From: Bacteroidota bacterium
Lineage (GTDB): Bacteria; Bacteroidota; Bacteroidia; Bacteroidales; ML635J-15
Reading direction: 5' to 3'
Length of the DNA: 64,000 nucleotides
Assembly: GCA_029558535.1 (NCBI GenBank)
Contig: JAKQEK010000071.1
Span: 98,503 to 162,502 of the forward strand
Shown in pieces: positions 55,813 to 64,000 of this stretch. The first letter of the stretch is position 1. Each line of letters begins with the position of its first letter. Below the pieces are notes generated by a model. It saw only the letters and a list, made by a program, of their open reading frames with translations. It had not been told where the DNA came from and made no database searches. The position numbers and the translations under genes were made by a program.

Positions 55813-57672
55813 ATGGTTGACAGTTATATATTTACAGGAATAGGAATTGTTACAGGGGCTTATGAGGTTTTAAATTCTGATATTGAAAAATATATTAAAT
55901 CAGGATACCTTGAAGGATTTGACGAATCCAGAATTGTCGAATCGCTTGAATTTCAGGAATTTAAAACTAAACATCCAAATGAAACTGCATTTAATTATAT
56001 GACTGGTCATATAATGGGATTTAAAAAAAGATATAATGTAGTTCCCTTTCCTCCTGCCGAACATAATTTTATAGAAGCAGAGAATTCACTTGATTTGTGC
56101 GTAAAAGCAATCGATATTGCCTTGACTAACAGTGGATTAGGAGGAAATGATATTAACGCGTGGTTTATCGGTACGGCCACTCCGCATCAATATGCTCCCG
56201 GAATCGGAGAATTTGCAAAAGCTTATTTTACGGATATTGATAATCAGTCACCTGTATTTTCTTTAACTTCTGCATGCGTTGGATTTAATATAAATTTAAT
56301 GCGTGCTGTTTCTTTTCTGGAAGACAACTCAGATGCTAAACATGTTGTTGTCGCTCATTCAGAAGTAATGTCAGCTTTGTTACCAAAACAAAAGGATTTT
56401 GTGCCCTTTTCTACTTTTGGAGACGCATCTGCAGCAGTAATTCTTAGCAAAATAAAAACTTCTGAAAAGCAAGGAGTTATTGCTATAATAAATAAAGAAG
56501 ACACAAGAATGCTAGATTTTTTGGGTGCAGACTCAAAGGGGAATTTATATATGAATCCCCGAATGGTTAAAATGCGTGCTGTCCCGAATATGACAGCGAT
56601 TGCAACAGCCCTATTGAAAATATGCAACTGGTCAATTGCTGATCTTGATTGGTTTATTCCACATCAGACAGGAAATGCCATTGTAGATACAGTATCAAAA
56701 AACTTAAACATTTCACCCAACAAAGTTTTTAAAGAAATACAGATTAATTATGGGAACCTCTCAGGATCTTCTGTGCCGGCCTGTTTTTCGATACTTGAAG
56801 AAAGCGGCAGATTATCCCCGGGAAATAAAATTATTGCCTCTGTGGCAGGTTTAGGTGGCGAATTTGGAGGATTTTCTTACGTTGTCCCCGATGATAAACC
56901 AATATTCACTACGAAAAAGGAATTAAACAATAAACTTATACTAATTACCGGGGCTACAGGTGGATTAGGAAGGGAAATTTCACATATTGCAGCTAGCAAA
57001 GGTGCTGATTTAATCTTACATTATAACTCAAACGATTGCCTGGCAACTAAGTTAAAGAATGATTTGGAAACTGAATTTGGAATAAAAGTTAGTTTAATTA
57101 AGGCAGATTTTTCAAAAGACAATGAAATTAAAAACTTTGTAAGTAAAATCAAATCATCTTTTAAAGCAGTTAACTACCTGATAAACACTCATGCCATTAC
57201 AGGTTCGTTAAATAAAGCAAGCGAATTGACTATTAAAGAATTGGAAGAAGTAATAATATCTAATTATTTGTCAATCAAAATAATATGCGATGAATTAAAG
57301 GAGATAATTTCCGAGTGTATTTTGATTACGGGATCGGTTGGTGAAGATGCTCAATTTCCCGGATCTGCATCTTATGTAGCTTCGAAAAGAGCTTTGCGTG
57401 CTTATGCCGTTAATCTTGCGTCTGATTTGTTTAAATGTGGTATACGTTGCAATTACTACCTTCCTGGTATTATTGATTCAGGTATGATGAGCAAGCTTGA
57501 GAAATTTCAAATTTTATCATCAATGAATATGATTAGACAGCAAGAATTAATTCGAGTAAAAGACATTGCAAAAAGGATGTTAAAGTCTGTTTACAGGCTT
57601 AAAATTTCAAATGTTCGAATTAGTTATGAATCTAATTTAAAGGTAATTAAAGATGGTTATTTAAATTTTTAA
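55813..57672 (+). CDS. KASIII-SDR fusion protein 1 (both active sites intact)
   Basis: 619 residues in two parts. Residues 1-360 are a divergent beta-ketoacyl-ACP synthase III: nucleophile Cys155 (LTSACVGFNINL), His284 (FIPHQTGNAIVD), Asn315 (NYGNLSGSSVPA) and the closing GLGGEFGGFSYV. The N terminus is not the usual FabH one; it has YIFTGIGIVTG and FPPAEHNF. Residues about 373-619 are a short-chain dehydrogenase: TGATGGLG cofactor loop (379-386) and catalytic Ser508, Tyr521 and Lys525 (ASYVASKRAL). One polypeptide could thus condense an acyl-thioester and reduce the resulting beta-keto group. Product and carrier unknown. Confidence 0.88.
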   Translation: MVDSYIFTGIGIVTGAYEVLNSDIEKYIKSGYLEGFDESRIVESLEFQEFKTKHPNETAFNYMTGHIMGFKKRYNVVPFPPAEHNFIEAENSLDLCVKAIDIALTNSGLGGNDINAWFIGTATPHQYAPGIGEFAKAYFTDIDNQSPVFSLTSACVGFNINLMRAVSFLEDNSDAKHVVVAHSEVMSALLPKQKDFVPFSTFGDASAAVILSKIKTSEKQGVIAIINKEDTRMLDFLGADSKGNLYMNPRMVKMRAVPNMTAIATALLKICNWSIADLDWFIPHQTGNAIVDTVSKNLNISPNKVFKEIQINYGNLSGSSVPACFSILEESGRLSPGNKIIASVAGLGGEFGGFSYVVPDDKPIFTTKKELNNKLILITGATGGLGREISHIAASKGADLILHYNSNDCLATKLKNDLETEFGIKVSLIKADFSKDNEIKNFVSKIKSSFKAVNYLINTHAITGSLNKASELTIKELEEVIISNYLSIKIICDELKEIISECILITGSVGEDAQFPGSASYVASKRALRAYAVNLASDLFKCGIRCNYYLPGIIDSGMMSKLEKFQILSSMNMIRQQELIRVKDIAKRMLKSVYRLKISNVRISYESNLKVIKDGYLNF

Positions 57673-57680
57673 TTTAGGCT

Positions 57681-59501
57681 ATGCAAAACACTAATTATAT
57701 ATTTTCAGGTTTTGGTTATTCATGTGGAAAATACAAAATAACGAATACTGATATTTCTGATGCAATTGACAAGGGTTTTTTAAGAGGTTTTAGCAATAAT
57801 AAGATAAAAAACAACAAAGCTTATTTGGAATTTATTAATGAAAATCCTGAAGTTTCTCCGTTTGAATATTTTGCAGGACAAGTAATGGGATTTTTTGAGC
57901 GACATCATGTTACACCCTTCCCTCCTACAACAAAGAAACTATATTATGCCGAATCATCTCTCGAATTGTGTGTTAAAGCTATTACAAACGCTTTAAAAGA
58001 TTCCGAATTACAAGCTAAAGAAATTGATGCATGGTTTGTAAGTACTGTATCTCCACACGAACAGGCTCCGGGAATTGCAGCAACAGTCAAATCTTTTTTC
58101 GTGCCTTTTTCCGATCAAAGACCGGCATTTACTTTGTCAAGTGGTTGTGCAGGCTTTAATATGAACCTTGAAACTGCGATTGCCTATTTCAATTCGCATC
58201 CCGAAGCAAAGAATATTGTTATTGCACACACCGAAACAATGTCATCATTCCTGACTCAGAGAATTAAGTTTGTGCCGTTTGTTACATTCGGAGATGCTTC
58301 AGCAGCTGTTGTCCTATCAAGGGTTGTAGACGATAAGAAATACGGCATAATAAATGTTTTAAATCTACATGATTTAAGAATGCTGGAATACGTGGGCGTG
58401 GATAATAAAAGAAATCTTTATATGGATGACAGTCTAATAAAAGATCGCGCGACAATAAATATTATTGACTCTGCTACTAAATGTCTTAAAGTATGTGGTT
58501 GGACTGTTGATGAAATTGATTATTTAGTCCCCCATCAGACCGGAAATGTAATTTTGTTTCCTGCTGCTGAAACCCTTGGGGTTTCTAAATCAAAACTATT
58601 CTTAGAAGGTCAGAATAAATTTGGAAATGTTTCCGGTGCAACAGTCCCATTAAGCCTGTTGCTTCTATCGGAACAAGGGAAGTTGACAGATGGATTGAAG
58701 ATTTTGAGTGCTACTGCAGGTGTAGGAGGTAATTTTGGAGCCTTTTCTTATATTCATAAAAATATTAAAAACAAATCTGGCAAATTTGATATTCATCGTG
58801 GAGAATTAGCAGGAAAAAATGCACTTATTCTTGGCGCTTCAGGCCATTTAGGAACTGCAGTTGCTACTGAAATGCAAAAACGGGGAGCAAATCTGTGGTT
58901 ACACGCTAATAAAAATTCATCTTCACTTTATTCTTTTAAGACCGCAAATATTCTACAGTGCGATTTTACAGATAAATATTCGATAGAGAAATTTATAAAA
59001 ACTATTATAGAATCTGAAATCAGATTTGATTATCTAATAAATCTTTCAGGCACTGCCCTTCCATGCAAGTGTATGCAAGTTAATTTCTTTGCTGTAGCCG
59101 AAATTATTAATAAACTATTACCACAAATAAATGAAACTATTTTAAATCTTGGAACTGCTTCAGAGGATTCAGAATTAACCGATGCAGACGAATGGATTTC
59201 GTCAAATAGGGCTTTTCATGGATTTCTTGCTTCGGCTAGTGGCGAAATTTTTAAAAATGGAGTAAAAACTGTATATATACAGTCGGGTTTTTGTGAATCA
59301 GGAATTTCGAAGAATTTTAACGAGAAGTATATATTTAAGTTCATGTTGTATGTTGGACAGGTATTTCGTCTAAAAACTGAGCAAATGTCGTATAATGTCG
59401 TAAATTCTTTGTATCTTCCAAAAGTTTTAGGTTTAGATTATTCATACGAGAATGCGATGCTTGTGGGACGTATGGGATATAAGCTTGAAGTTGATATATA
59501 A
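57681..59501 (+). CDS. KASIII-SDR fusion protein 2 (reductase site lost)
   Basis: 606-residue paralogue of the preceding gene, same two-domain layout, spaced 8 bases from it. The synthase triad is intact: Cys156 (LSSGCAGFNMNL), His285 (LVPHQTGNVILF), Asn316 (KFGNVSGATVPL). In the SDR half (about 378-606) the nucleotide loop is kept as GASGHLG, but the catalytic Tyr and Lys are Trp505 and Asn509 (DEWISSNRAF); the Ser position is Thr492. It should condense but not reduce. Pairing with fusion 1, perhaps as a heterodimer, is inference. Confidence 0.88.
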   Translation: MQNTNYIFSGFGYSCGKYKITNTDISDAIDKGFLRGFSNNKIKNNKAYLEFINENPEVSPFEYFAGQVMGFFERHHVTPFPPTTKKLYYAESSLELCVKAITNALKDSELQAKEIDAWFVSTVSPHEQAPGIAATVKSFFVPFSDQRPAFTLSSGCAGFNMNLETAIAYFNSHPEAKNIVIAHTETMSSFLTQRIKFVPFVTFGDASAAVVLSRVVDDKKYGIINVLNLHDLRMLEYVGVDNKRNLYMDDSLIKDRATINIIDSATKCLKVCGWTVDEIDYLVPHQTGNVILFPAAETLGVSKSKLFLEGQNKFGNVSGATVPLSLLLLSEQGKLTDGLKILSATAGVGGNFGAFSYIHKNIKNKSGKFDIHRGELAGKNALILGASGHLGTAVATEMQKRGANLWLHANKNSSSLYSFKTANILQCDFTDKYSIEKFIKTIIESEIRFDYLINLSGTALPCKCMQVNFFAVAEIINKLLPQINETILNLGTASEDSELTDADEWISSNRAFHGFLASASGEIFKNGVKTVYIQSGFCESGISKNFNEKYIFKFMLYVGQVFRLKTEQMSYNVVNSLYLPKVLGLDYSYENAMLVGRMGYKLEVDI

Positions 59502-59511
59502 ATGTGTCTGG

Positions 59512-62500
59512 ATGCGTAAGTTATTTTTTTTAATATTATTTATAATTTCTTCAATATTTGTTTTTTCTATTGAAGAAACGAGACTTTTACGTTTTCCTAC
59601 TATTTATGAAGATACTGTAGTCTTTTGTTATGCCGGCGATTTGTATATTGTTTCAATAAACGGAGGTGTTGCCACAAGAATGACATCTCATGAAGGATAT
59701 GAAATGTTTCCGCATTTCTCACCTGATGGTAAAACGATAGCCTTTACTGCTCAATATGACGGAAATACCGAAGTTTATACAATGCCTTTATCAGGTGGAA
59801 ATCCCAAAAGAATAACATATACTGCAACCTTGCCTCGTGATGACGTATCAGATCGTATGGGCCCAAACAATATTGTAATGGGCTGGACAAAAAATGGAAA
59901 ACATGTTATTTATCGTTCAAGAGGAAAGTCTTTCAATGATTTTAAAGGTCATTTATTTCTTGCTCCAGTGGACGGAGGTTTGAGTGAACCATTGCCTTTT
60001 GCCTCCGGTAGTTGGTGCTCCTATTCTCCAAATGGGAAAAAGATTGCTTTTAATAGGGTTTTTAGAGAATTTAGAACTTGGAAATATTATAAAGGTGGTA
60101 TGGCAGATGATATTTGGATTTATGATTTTAACACTAATGAAGTGGAAAATATAACAAATCATCCTTCTCAAGATATTTTTCCAATGTGGTATAAGGATAA
60201 AATATACTTTCTATCGGATCGCGATAAAGTAATGAATTTATTTGTCTATGATATAGAAAAAAAAGAAACAAAAAGATTAACAAATCTTGTAAAATACGAC
60301 ATTAAGTTTCCAACTCTCGGCAAGGATAAAATAATATTTGAAAGTGGTGGATATCTGTATTATTATGACCTTAAAGAATCAAAAACTATAAAACTTACAA
60401 TTAGAATCAGAGAAGATTTTGCTGCCAGTCGAACAGTATTTAAAGATGTTAGTAAAGATATAAGAAATGTTAATATCGCACCTGATGGCTCAAGGATTAC
60501 GTTATCTGCACGAGGTGATGTGTTTTCAATCCCTGTTAATCAGGGGATATACAGAAATTTAACTAATTCTTCTGGCGCACATGATAGGAATCCTGTATGG
60601 TCACCTGATGGTAAATATATAGCCTATATTTCTGATAAGTCAGGTGAATATCAGATTTATATACAAATCCCCGACAAGCCACAATCCGAAATACAACTCA
60701 CCGAATTTGATTCAGGCTATTTATATAAACTGAAGTGGTCGTCTGACAGCAAAAATATTATGTGGAATAACAAAAAACTAGAATTAAATTTCATCAATAT
60801 TGATACGAAGAAAATAACTAACGTTCATACTTCTGATTATTGGGAAATTAATTATTTCGAGTGGTCTCCTGACAATACTTGGATTGCTTATGCGGATAAA
60901 GACAAATCCAGAGTATCAAAAGTTTATCTGTATGATGTAAAACAGAAGAAAAAGTATTGCATTACGTCAGAATGGTATGATTCATTTAATCCAATATTTA
61001 GTCACGATGGTAAGTATTTATTTTTTGTATCAAACCGCGATTTTAATCCTATCTATTCAGATATAGAGTGGAATGTTGCTTATCAGGATATGAGTAGAAT
61101 ATATTTTGTAACTCTTTCTAAAGATACTAAATCTCCTTTTGCGTTAAAAAATACAGAAGTTTATAGCAATGATACAGCATCTAGAAGAAAAAATAGTTTC
61201 AAAATTGATATTAAAAAAATAGAATCTCGGATTGAAGTTTTACCAATGTCTGCCGGAAAATATTACAACCTTACTTATGTTAATGACAAATTGTATTTTA
61301 TGGAAAAACATGGTTCTGAGGCCGGCAAATTGCGTGTTTTTGATTTCAGGTCATTAAAAGCAACAGACATAGGAAGTTATTCGACATATGAAATAAGTTC
61401 TGATTTAAGAAAAATTTTATTAAAAAAGGACGATTTATGGTATGTTACCGATTTAAATAATGGCTATATAACATTAGGAAGTCCTCTGGAATTATCCAAT
61501 TTACAGATAAATGTTGACCTTAAAACTGAATGGGCACAAATATTTAATGAGAGTTGGAGGCAAATGAGAGATTATTTTTATGATCCTACCATGCATAGAG
61601 TTGATTGGAAAAAACAATATGATAAGTATGCTGAGTTACTTCCTTATGTGAGAGACCGAAATGATCTCAATTATTTAATTGGTGAAATGATAGGAGAATT
61701 AAACACTGGGCATGCCTATGTCGGTGGTGGCGACAGAAAAGAAATTAAAAAGATAAGAATTGGTATGCTTGGGGCAGAATTTGAAAGAGATAAAAGAACT
61801 GGCTATTATCAAATCACCAAGATATACAGAGGCGAAAACTGGAAAGATGATTTAAAATCACCCTTAACAGGTTCGGGAGTTAGGGTATTTCCGGGAGAGT
61901 ATATAATTTCTATAAATGGCTATGATGTTAGCAAAACCACAAACATTTATTCATTATTAATTGATCAGGTTGACAAAATTGTTGAAATAGAAGTTGCATA
62001 CAAACCCAGTAATAACAAAACTGAAAAGTTTCTGGTTAAACCGATTGCCGATGAATCTGATTTGATATATTTTAACTGGGTCTATGAAAATATAAAAAAG
62101 GTTGATATTGCTACAGGCGGCGAAGTTGGCTATATTCATATACCGGATATGTCTACTGTTGGGCTAAATGAATTCGTTAAATATTATTACCCACAGTTAA
62201 CCAAGAGAGCCTTAATAATTGATAATCGAGGTAATAGTGGCGGAAATGTTAGTCCAATACTAATAGAAAGACTACAAAGAGAACTTTCTATGTTAGTTAT
62301 GTCACGCGATGTACCTGAGCCAGAAATGCAACCCGATGGTTTAATGAACGGCCCAAAAGTATTGTTAATTGATCAGTATTCTGCTTCTGACGGCGATCTA
62401 TTCGCATATCAGTTTAGACGACATAAATTAGGTCCTATTATTGGTGTTAAATCATGGGGTGGTGTAGTCGGAATAAGAGGTAGCCTTCCTTTTGTCGATG

Positions 62501-62724
62501 GCGCAAGCCTTTTTAAACCCGAATTTGCACATTTTGATGAAACAGGTTGGATTATTGAGGGAATTGGTGTAAGTCCTGACATAATTGTTAATAACGACCC
62601 TTATCAGGAATATATGGGCAATGATGCTCAATTAAATAAAGCTATTGAAGTTATTATGGAAGAGCTTAATAAAATGGATGAGAAGCTTTTTAGTATCCCC
62701 GATTTCTATTATGAATATGAATAA
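59512..62724 (+). CDS. Tricorn protease homologue (S41 family)
   Basis: The start is set at the ATG at 59512, giving a signal peptide (MRKLFFLILFIISSIFVFS); an upstream ATG at 59452 lies inside the previous gene. The 1070-residue product has N-terminal beta-propeller repeats (PHFSPDGKTIAFTAQYDGN and similar, about 25-560), a helical/core region, a PDZ domain (about 755-845) and an S41 catalytic domain with His734 (LNTGHAYVGGGD) and nucleophile Ser959 (DQYSASDGDLFAYQFR), close to the archaeal tricorn positions. It degrades peptides to short fragments in the family. Here it is probably periplasmic. It closes the KASIII operon, 10 bases after the previous stop. Confidence 0.93.
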   Translation: MRKLFFLILFIISSIFVFSIEETRLLRFPTIYEDTVVFCYAGDLYIVSINGGVATRMTSHEGYEMFPHFSPDGKTIAFTAQYDGNTEVYTMPLSGGNPKRITYTATLPRDDVSDRMGPNNIVMGWTKNGKHVIYRSRGKSFNDFKGHLFLAPVDGGLSEPLPFASGSWCSYSPNGKKIAFNRVFREFRTWKYYKGGMADDIWIYDFNTNEVENITNHPSQDIFPMWYKDKIYFLSDRDKVMNLFVYDIEKKETKRLTNLVKYDIKFPTLGKDKIIFESGGYLYYYDLKESKTIKLTIRIREDFAASRTVFKDVSKDIRNVNIAPDGSRITLSARGDVFSIPVNQGIYRNLTNSSGAHDRNPVWSPDGKYIAYISDKSGEYQIYIQIPDKPQSEIQLTEFDSGYLYKLKWSSDSKNIMWNNKKLELNFINIDTKKITNVHTSDYWEINYFEWSPDNTWIAYADKDKSRVSKVYLYDVKQKKKYCITSEWYDSFNPIFSHDGKYLFFVSNRDFNPIYSDIEWNVAYQDMSRIYFVTLSKDTKSPFALKNTEVYSNDTASRRKNSFKIDIKKIESRIEVLPMSAGKYYNLTYVNDKLYFMEKHGSEAGKLRVFDFRSLKATDIGSYSTYEISSDLRKILLKKDDLWYVTDLNNGYITLGSPLELSNLQINVDLKTEWAQIFNESWRQMRDYFYDPTMHRVDWKKQYDKYAELLPYVRDRNDLNYLIGEMIGELNTGHAYVGGGDRKEIKKIRIGMLGAEFERDKRTGYYQITKIYRGENWKDDLKSPLTGSGVRVFPGEYIISINGYDVSKTTNIYSLLIDQVDKIVEIEVAYKPSNNKTEKFLVKPIADESDLIYFNWVYENIKKVDIATGGEVGYIHIPDMSTVGLNEFVKYYYPQLTKRALIIDNRGNSGGNVSPILIERLQRELSMLVMSRDVPEPEMQPDGLMNGPKVLLIDQYSASDGDLFAYQFRRHKLGPIIGVKSWGGVVGIRGSLPFVDGASLFKPEFAHFDETGWIIEGIGVSPDIIVNNDPYQEYMGNDAQLNKAIEVIMEELNKMDEKLFSIPDFYYEYE

Positions 62725-62750
62725 TTTATTAACAATACTTGTCAGTTATA

Positions 62751-62758
62751 TATTTTTG
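62751..62758 (+). promoter_or_regulatory. -7 element for the Glu-rich lipoprotein gene
   Basis: TATTTTTG (TAnnTTTG), 47 bases before the ATG at 62806. Confidence 0.4.
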
Positions 62759-62805
62759 TTTTATTTTAGCGATAAATATTTTAGTTTAACTTAAATTTAA
62801 TAATT

Positions 62806-63258
62806 ATGAAAAAAGTATTATTGTATGTTGTTTCAGGTCTGATTTTGCTAAGTGTATTTTCTTGTGGTGATAAAAAAGCTACAAATCTTGAAGAATTAAA
62901 GAAAAAATACGAAGGCAAAGAATTTAAAGATTGTGATAAATTCCTAGAAGCTGCAAATGAAATGATGGATGTTTTCTATGCTACTATTGATAAAGCTGCT
63001 GAAGGCGACGAAAAAGCTAAAAAAGAAATTGAAGAATTTGGCAAATTTATGGATGGTTTTGACAAACAAGCTGAAAAGTTTGAAGAAGAATGTCCTGATA
63101 AGTTCAAAGCTTTTGAAGAAGCTCAGGAGAAAAAAATGGAAGAATACATGGACAAAATTTTGAAAATGTATGCTGATGATTTTAATATGGATGAAGATTG
63201 GGACGAAGAATGGGAAAATGTTGAAATGGAAGAAAATTTAACAGAAGAAGTTGAATAA
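62806..63258 (+). CDS. Small charged lipoprotein
   Basis: 150 residues: lipobox LLSVFSC (Cys20), then a highly charged, Lys/Glu-rich, probably all-helical part (EELKKKYEGKEF to CPDKFKAFEEAQEKK) and a very acidic tail. Two Cys in the mature part (DCDKF and ECPDKF) could form a disulfide. No family recognised. Confidence 0.75.
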   Translation: MKKVLLYVVSGLILLSVFSCGDKKATNLEELKKKYEGKEFKDCDKFLEAANEMMDVFYATIDKAAEGDEKAKKEIEEFGKFMDGFDKQAEKFEEECPDKFKAFEEAQEKKMEEYMDKILKMYADDFNMDEDWDEEWENVEMEENLTEEVE

Positions 63259-63281
63259 TATTCAAAATTTTTAATAATATG

Positions 63282-63313
63282 AAGGCTGTCTGTTTTTTTG
63301 GCAGCCTTTTTTT
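63282..63313 (+). terminator. Rho-independent terminator after the Glu-rich lipoprotein
   Basis: A 9-bp stem, AAGGCTGTC with GGCAGCCTT (one G-U pair), then a T-run, 23 bases after the stop codon. It lies inside a longer reading frame beginning at 63279 and argues against that upstream start. Confidence 0.8.
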
Positions 63314-63356
63314 ATGGTTTAATTTTTGGTTATTGGTAAGAAAACAACGTATTAAA

Positions 63357-63893
63357 ATGAAAAATCATGTTAAAAATGCTTTTCTGTTCTTCTTTTTTTT
63401 AGCGGATATTCTACTGTTTGTTAGTTGCGATAAAGGTAAATCAACCAAAACTACATTTCCAAATCAAAATAAAATTATTACAAATACTGATGATGCAATC
63501 AATTGTGATTCCTCTTTAATTAATAATAAAGACTCAATAAATATAGTAGAATATAATGGCGTTAGTGCTATTCATAAAGACAATTTGAGAAATTCAGATC
63601 AAAGTAATGAGAACATTAATATTATTTCTTCAGTTGATTCTATGATATCACCTACTATATCCAATGACAATTATATGATTTTAGATGAGATTAACAGCTT
63701 AATAGTATTACTGAATTATTATGAATCTCAAGATTTTAGCGATTGTACAACTGTCGAAAAATCAGTTAATGAATTCACTCAAGGATTCTTTTTAGTAATA
63801 GAGAAAATTGACATAAATGATACTATTTCAATAGCAGAATTAAGAAAACTTGAACATTTTGGCTTAATGGACAAATTTCAGGCTGACAAGTAG
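63357..63893 (+). CDS. Lipoprotein of unknown function
   Basis: 178 residues from the ATG at 63357, with lipobox LLFVSC and an Asn/Ser-rich low-complexity linker, followed by a short helical region. The ATG at 63279 is rejected because the frame would run through a terminator hairpin. No family recognised. The last 107 bases of the window after it contain nothing I can call. Confidence 0.65.
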   Translation: MKNHVKNAFLFFFFLADILLFVSCDKGKSTKTTFPNQNKIITNTDDAINCDSSLINNKDSINIVEYNGVSAIHKDNLRNSDQSNENINIISSVDSMISPTISNDNYMILDEINSLIVLLNYYESQDFSDCTTVEKSVNEFTQGFFLVIEKIDINDTISIAELRKLEHFGLMDKFQADK

Positions 63894-64000
63894 TTGAGTA
63901 TTAGTAATAACAATACCTTTGAGCATTTGAAAGCTATGAATAAAAAATTTGCTATTACTGTGGTTCTAAAAGGACGAAAAAAGACGGAATAAGAAACGGA

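Noticed and set aside
63279..63356. N-terminal extension of the lipoprotein at 63357
   Set aside because: The extension would be translated from a terminator hairpin, and the ATG at 63357 gives a proper lipobox.

Overview
The window is AT-rich DNA from a Bacteroidota chromosome, most likely class Bacteroidia. The signs are near-consensus TAnnTTTG -7 promoter elements, few Shine-Dalgarno-like sites, many SPII lipoproteins, type IX secretion (T9SS) sorting domains, a complete Na+-pumping NADH:quinone oxidoreductase, a FISUMP lipoprotein and a two-subunit PyrD/PyrK. I cannot name a genus. Most of the window is ordinary core chromosome with small accessory islands between conserved genes.

Layout. 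1-383: tail of an SPFH/GYF_2 protein. 488-7357: nqrABCDEF followed by the flavin transferase gene apbE. 7411-11790: DUF6508 protein, WbqC-like protein, a signal peptidase I pair in which the second member has lost its catalytic dyad, and dapB. 11898-13595: a RAYT transposase surrounded by six palindromic REP elements and a duplicated scrap of its own 3' end. 13612-18963: lipoprotein, hybrid histidine kinase, pyrDK. 19102-24794: lipoprotein serpin, subtilisin-like protease with a probable C-terminal outer-membrane barrel, and a T9SS-exported lipase-like hydrolase. 24848-28430: accessory island with a Fic protein, a T9SS cargo protein, a small lipoprotein, a broken dinD and tRNA-Asp preceded by two exact 105-bp copies of a tRNA 3'-end/terminator unit. 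28675-32317: fadD-like ligase and typA. 32437-32966: two copies of a 182-bp MITE-like element. 33049-39865: C1 peptidase, queE, PorE-like OmpA protein, class C serine hydrolase, MATE transporter. 39921-45511 (minus): an MBOAT/AlgX-like O-acetylation pair, an L,D-transpeptidase homologue and an M64 metallopeptidase. 45687-53934: small proteins, rnz, surE, lpxB, SpoIID-like protein, a lipoprotein and hutI. 54106-63893: a lipoprotein, an apparent operon of a crotonase-fold enzyme, two tandem KASIII-SDR fusion proteins and a tricorn protease, then two small lipoproteins.

How the genes work together. apbE lies where it can flavinylate NqrB and NqrC. The signal peptidase, the PorE-like protein and the T9SS cargoes belong to envelope export. 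lpxB, the O-acetylation pair and the transpeptidase homologue act on envelope polymers. The serpin next to the subtilase suggests a protease/inhibitor pair on the cell surface. The most promising undescribed system is the 55.0-62.7 kb operon: two beta-ketoacyl-synthase-III/ketoreductase fusions in tandem, both with an intact synthase triad, but only the first with an intact reductase active site.
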